Assembly: GCF_006438915.1 (NCBI RefSeq)
Contig: NZ_RCZE01000019.1
Location: 55,852 to 119,851 of the forward strand
Length of the DNA: 64,000 bases
From: Pseudomonas arsenicoxydans
Lineage (GTDB): Bacteria > Pseudomonadota > Gammaproteobacteria > Pseudomonadales > Pseudomonadaceae
Reading direction: 5' to 3'
This document shows, one piece after another, positions 60,756-64,000 of the stretch. Under the pieces are notes generated by a model, which saw only the letters and a list, made by a program, of their open reading frames with translations, was not told the DNA's origin and made no database searches. The translations under genes and the position numbers were made by a program. Positions within the stretch are counted from its first letter, which is position 1; each line of letters starts with the position of its first letter.

Positions 60756-62168
60756 TTAGCGCTTGCTCGAAGCCAGCAGGGTGGCCTTCTCTTGATCCAT
60801 GCGCGCCATCAGCGGTTGGCTTTGCGCGAGGAAGCGCGAGCGTTCAGCCTTGGCAATCGGATCGGCCATTGGCAGCTTCTGGCCCAGCGGGTCGACGTGA
60901 ACGCCATTGACCTGGAATTCATAGTGCAAGTGCGGGCCGGTGGAGAGCCCGGTGGTGCCGATGAAGCCGATCACCTGGCCCTGTTTAACCGTGCCGCCGG
61001 TTTTTACGCCTTTGGCAAAGCCTTGCATGTGGCCATACAGCGTGGTGTAGGTGGCGCCGTGCTGGATGATCACGGTGTTGCCATAGCCGCCGCGGCGACC
61101 GGCCAACAATACCTTACCGTCGCCGGCAGCCTTGATTGGCGTGCCACGTGGTGCTGCATAGTCAACGCCTTTGTGGGCGCGGATCTTGTTCAGGATCGGG
61201 TGCTTGCGGCCCATGGAGAATTTCGAACTGATGCGGGCGAAATCAACCGGGGTACGGATAAACGCTTTGCGCATGCTGTTGCCGTCAGCCGTGTAGTAGC
61301 TGCTGTTGCCTTGTTTGTTGATGTAACGCACAGCGGTGTAGGTCTTGCCGCGGTTGGTGAAGCGTGCGGAAAGGATCGGGCCGTTACCGACAGCCTTGCC
61401 GTTGACGACTTTCTGCTCGTAGATCACATCGAACTCGTCACCCTGGCGAATATCCTGGGCGAAGTCGACGTCGTAACCAAATACGCTGGCCATGTCCATG
61501 GTCAAGCTGTGGGACAGGCCGGCGCGAGCGGCGGATTGCGACAACGAACTGTTGATCACGCCATGAACGTAGGCGGAGCGCACGGTGGGCTTGGCAGTGA
61601 TACGGTTGAACGCATAACCCTTGTCATTCTTGGTCAGGGTAATGCTTTCGAGGTCGCTGATCTTGCTGTGCAGGTTGGTCAGTTGGCCTTCAGGGCTCAG
61701 TTCGAATTCGAGCTTCTGCCCATGTTTAAGCTGGCTGAACTGCTTGGCTTGCTTGTCGCTGGCCAGGATTTCATGCACCGAAGCGGCCGGGAGGCCGACT
61801 TTCTCAAACAGGGTGGAGAGCGTATCGCCTTTGGAAACGATCACTTCTCTGTGGTTTGGAGCCTTCTTTTCTTCGACCACAGGCGCGGCCTGAGCGGTTT
61901 CCTGCGGTTCTTCGGTGGCGTTTTCGATGTGCGCGAAAGGCGAGGCCACTGGTTCATTTGTGGCTTGGGCGGCGTCAGCAGCGTCTTGTTCTTGTGACAG
62001 TTGTTCAGCAGGGCTTTCCAGTTCAAGACTCAGGGTGGTCTTTTTGGCTTCAACATCGCTGGAAGGGAATACCAGAAGCGCCAGGCTCAGCAGAGCGGCG
62101 ATGCCACTTGCTGCGAGCAGGTGGGTCTTCGGGTAAAGCGGTGGCGCTTTAGACGATTCTTTGGTCAT
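60756..62168 (-). CDS. M23 family peptidoglycan DD-endopeptidase (MepM-like)
   Basis: A 470-residue periplasmic enzyme that would cut peptide cross-links. An N-terminal anchor (about 17-38) is followed by an Ala/Glu-rich linker, a LysM-like/OapA region (VSKGDTLSTLFEKVG, about 107-121), and the M23 domain with zinc ligands in HKGVDYAAP, YGHMQGF and GPHLHYEF (about 330-415). Start ATG 62168 (MTKESSKAPP); an ATG 17 codons upstream has a longer odd leader. Equivalent to PA0667. The upstream 200 bases are AT-rich and presumably hold its promoter. Confidence 0.9.
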   Translation of the reverse strand: MTKESSKAPPLYPKTHLLAASGIAALLSLALLVFPSSDVEAKKTTLSLELESPAEQLSQEQDAADAAQATNEPVASPFAHIENATEEPQETAQAAPVVEEKKAPNHREVIVSKGDTLSTLFEKVGLPAASVHEILASDKQAKQFSQLKHGQKLEFELSPEGQLTNLHSKISDLESITLTKNDKGYAFNRITAKPTVRSAYVHGVINSSLSQSAARAGLSHSLTMDMASVFGYDVDFAQDIRQGDEFDVIYEQKVVNGKAVGNGPILSARFTNRGKTYTAVRYINKQGNSSYYTADGNSMRKAFIRTPVDFARISSKFSMGRKHPILNKIRAHKGVDYAAPRGTPIKAAGDGKVLLAGRRGGYGNTVIIQHGATYTTLYGHMQGFAKGVKTGGTVKQGQVIGFIGTTGLSTGPHLHYEFQVNGVHVDPLGQKLPMADPIAKAERSRFLAQSQPLMARMDQEKATLLASSKR

Positions 62169-62382
62169 AAGTGATTTTTTGACTTTGAAAAAAGATGAAT
62201 TGGAAAAGATGAATGACATGATGAAGATGAAATAACTGTATAAAATATAACCAAATCATCTCTGAAGCAAGTCCGCCGACACTCTGCCGGCGGATTGGCG
62301 TCATTGCGCCGGCCAAACTTTGTATTTGACGCGTGATCTTGTATGGTTGGTCCCCTTTGAATTCGAGCCTTGCGGGTCTGTT

Positions 62383-63582
62383 ATGAAGTCGGTTGAAGAG
62401 CAGCTAGCGCTGATTAAACGTGGTGCGGAAGAACTGTTGGTCGAGTCCGAGCTGATCGAGAAGCTCAAACGTGGCCAACCGCTACGTATTAAGGCTGGCT
62501 TCGATCCGACTGCGCCGGATCTGCATCTGGGTCATACCGTGCTTATTAATAAGCTGCGCCAGTTCCAGGAACTGGGGCATCAGGTGATCTTCCTTATCGG
62601 TGACTTCACCGGGATGATCGGTGATCCGAGCGGAAAGAGTGCGACACGTCCGCCGCTCACCCGTGAGCAGGTTCTCGAGAATGCCGAGACCTACAAGATC
62701 CAGGTCTTCAAGATTCTTGATCCGGCCAAAACCGAAGTTGCGTTCAACTCCACCTGGATGGACCAGATGGGGCCGGCCGACTTCATTCGCCTGACTTCGC
62801 AGTACACAGTTGCGCGCATGCTCGAGCGCGACGATTTCGATAAGCGCTATACAACCAATCAGCCCATCGCCATTCATGAGTTCCTCTATCCGCTGGTACA
62901 GGGTTATGACTCGGTCGCGTTGCGCGCAGATATCGAGTTGGGCGGTACCGACCAAAAATTCAACCTGTTGATGGGGCGCGAGCTCCAGCGCGGGTACGGC
63001 CAAGAGCCGCAGTGCATTTTGACCATGCCGTTGCTCGAGGGTCTGGATGGCGTGAAGAAGATGTCCAAGTCCCTGGGCAATTACGTCGGTATCCAGGAAG
63101 CGCCGGGTGTCATGTACAGCAAGCTGGTTTCCATTCCGGATGCGCTGATGTGGCGTTACTTCGAATTGCTCAGCTTCCGCTCCATGGATGAGATCAATGC
63201 ATTCCGTGCTGATGTCGAGGCTGGTGCGAACCCGCGTGACATCAAGATCAAGCTGGCTGAAGAGATCGTTGCTCGTTTCCATGGAGAGGAGGCTGCGGCC
63301 AATGCTCACCGTGGTGCAGGCAATCGTATGAAGGAAGGCGAGCTGCCGGATGATCTGCCTGAGATCGAATTGACTGCTGCTGAAGATATGCCGATTGCGG
63401 CTGTCCTGAATAAGGCGGGGTTGGTGAAGAATTCGGCAGTGGCGCGCGACCTGTTGAATGCTGGCGGTGTGCGTATAGATGGTGAAGTGGTTGATCGCAC
63501 CTTTATATACGCACTGGGTGCGACGCACGTTTGCCAGGCTGGTAAGAAGTCATTTGCGCGTATCACGCTGAAATCCGAGTAA
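62383..63582 (+). CDS. tyrS: Tyrosyl-tRNA synthetase
   Basis: Charges tRNA-Tyr. The 399-residue class I enzyme has the HIGH-type motif HLGHTVLINKL (about 45-55), KKMSKSLGNY (about 226-235), and a C-terminal S4 RNA-binding domain with AGGVRIDGEVV. Start ATG 62383 (MKSVEEQLALIKRG); the open frame upstream of it has no family similarity. The last gene before an rRNA operon, as in P. aeruginosa (PA0668). Confidence 0.96.
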   Translation: MKSVEEQLALIKRGAEELLVESELIEKLKRGQPLRIKAGFDPTAPDLHLGHTVLINKLRQFQELGHQVIFLIGDFTGMIGDPSGKSATRPPLTREQVLENAETYKIQVFKILDPAKTEVAFNSTWMDQMGPADFIRLTSQYTVARMLERDDFDKRYTTNQPIAIHEFLYPLVQGYDSVALRADIELGGTDQKFNLLMGRELQRGYGQEPQCILTMPLLEGLDGVKKMSKSLGNYVGIQEAPGVMYSKLVSIPDALMWRYFELLSFRSMDEINAFRADVEAGANPRDIKIKLAEEIVARFHGEEAAANAHRGAGNRMKEGELPDDLPEIELTAAEDMPIAAVLNKAGLVKNSAVARDLLNAGGVRIDGEVVDRTFIYALGATHVCQAGKKSFARITLKSE

Positions 63583-63597
63583 AGCTGCAAACAGTGC

Positions 63598-63625
63598 TTG
63601 ACGGCAGATTTTGGATGTCTATAAT
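63598..63625 (+). promoter_or_regulatory. rRNA operon promoter, first of three
   Basis: TTGACG (63598) and TATAAT (63620-63625) with a 16-base spacer, followed by a GC-rich discriminator TCGCCCC. It starts 16 bases after the tyrS stop. Confidence 0.7.
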
Positions 63626-63743
63626 TCGCCCCACTTCCGGCGCAGTCGAAACGGAAAACTCCTTGGTAAACAAAGAGTTACGCAGTTTTCGGCAGCAAGC
63701 GACTTCAGGTCATCGAAGCGCGAAAGGAGTTGAAAAAGAGGTG

Positions 63744-63771
63744 TTGACAGCAGCGTGTAACGCTGTAGAAT
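63744..63771 (+). promoter_or_regulatory. rRNA operon promoter, second of three
   Basis: TTGACA (63744-63749) and TAGAAT (63766-63771) with a 16-base spacer and a TCGCCTCCCGC discriminator, typical of growth-rate-controlled stable-RNA promoters. Confidence 0.85.
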
Positions 63772-63863
63772 TCGCCTCCCGCTACCGAGTGATCGGAAGC
63801 GCAAGTGGTTGAAGTTGTTAAAGATTTCCAAGCGAAACTTTGAAAACTTCTGAAAATAACCGC

Positions 63864-63891
63864 TTGACAGCAACAGAGGCTGCTGTAGAAT
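63864..63891 (+). promoter_or_regulatory. rRNA operon promoter, third of three
   Basis: TTGACA (63864-63869) and TAGAAT (63886-63891), 16-base spacer, with a GCGCGCCTCGG discriminator. The spacers of this and the second promoter share the GCTG-TAGAAT end, pointing to a duplication. Confidence 0.9.
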
Positions 63892-64000
63892 GCGCGCCTC
63901 GGTTGAGACGAAAGATCTTAACCAACCGCTCTTTAACAACTGAATCAAGCAATTCGTGTGGGTGCTTGTGGAGTCAGACTGATAGTCAACAAGATTATCA
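63892..64000 (+). other. Start of an rRNA operon leader with boxA
   Basis: A transcribed leader with boxA-type GCTCTTTAACA (63928-63938), where Nus factors bind for antitermination of rRNA transcription. The 16S rRNA gene itself is not yet reached at base 64000; it is expected just beyond. Apart from promoters and boxA, the 418-base stretch after tyrS shows no protein gene. Confidence 0.85.

Overview
The window is a stretch of a Pseudomonas chromosome, most likely the P. fluorescens group. Support for this is the high GC with Pseudomonas codon use, a gene order close to the P. aeruginosa PA0574-PA0668 block, intergenic REP elements with the GGGAGCGGGCTTGCTCGCGAA core, and genes such as vfr, rmcA, estA and the AgtSR/AgtABCD set. 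It is almost entirely ordinary housekeeping chromosome. No prophage, integrase, insertion sequence or CRISPR array was seen.

Layout. 1-3.3 kb: the 3' part of the PQQ glucose dehydrogenase gene, a small lower-GC DUF4258/HTH toxin-antitoxin-like pair, and a CAU-anticodon tRNA. 3.3-12.9 kb: the c-di-GMP protein RmcA, then the macromolecular-synthesis genes rpoD, dnaG and rpsU, divergent from tsaD. 13-16 kb: plsY, folB-folK and cca. 15.9-20.8 kb: the stress cluster prkA-yeaH-spoVR. 21-28.7 kb: the envelope/housekeeping operon lptD-surA-pdxA-rsmA-apaG-apaH, with glpE. 28.8-32.4 kb: cell-wall recycling genes amgK-murU, then djlA and a DUF3530 protein. 32.5-40.5 kb: the AgtSR-like two-component system and the AgtABCD-like ABC importer. 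40.7-50 kb: an iron alcohol dehydrogenase, rpe-gph-trpE, the convergent autotransporter esterase estA, and trpGDC. 50-53.2 kb: a lipoate-ligase-like gene, vfr, an OsmC protein and speD. 53.3-59.6 kb: coq7, a HIT protein, an SDR, a DUF805 protein, a nitronate monooxygenase, hemJ, argC and erpA. 59.6-64 kb: anmK, an M23 endopeptidase, tyrS, and the promoter and leader region of an rRNA operon whose 16S gene lies just past the right edge.

How the parts work together. Several genes serve the envelope: LptD/SurA in outer-membrane assembly, AmgK-MurU and AnmK in MurNAc salvage, the M23 enzyme in wall cleavage, and PlsY in phospholipid synthesis. Tryptophan synthesis is split into trpE and trpGDC, and each unit is preceded by a related Trp-rich leader peptide. 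The trpE leader is read in frame inside the 3' end of gph, which I consider the most interesting signal here. Other points worth a second look are the toxin-antitoxin-like pair with its promoter and dyad, a strong terminator plus REPIN inside the agt operon, a 16-bp dyad upstream of agtA, an IscR-like box over the erpA promoter, and three tandem rrn promoters. Nothing here is clearly a wholly new system.
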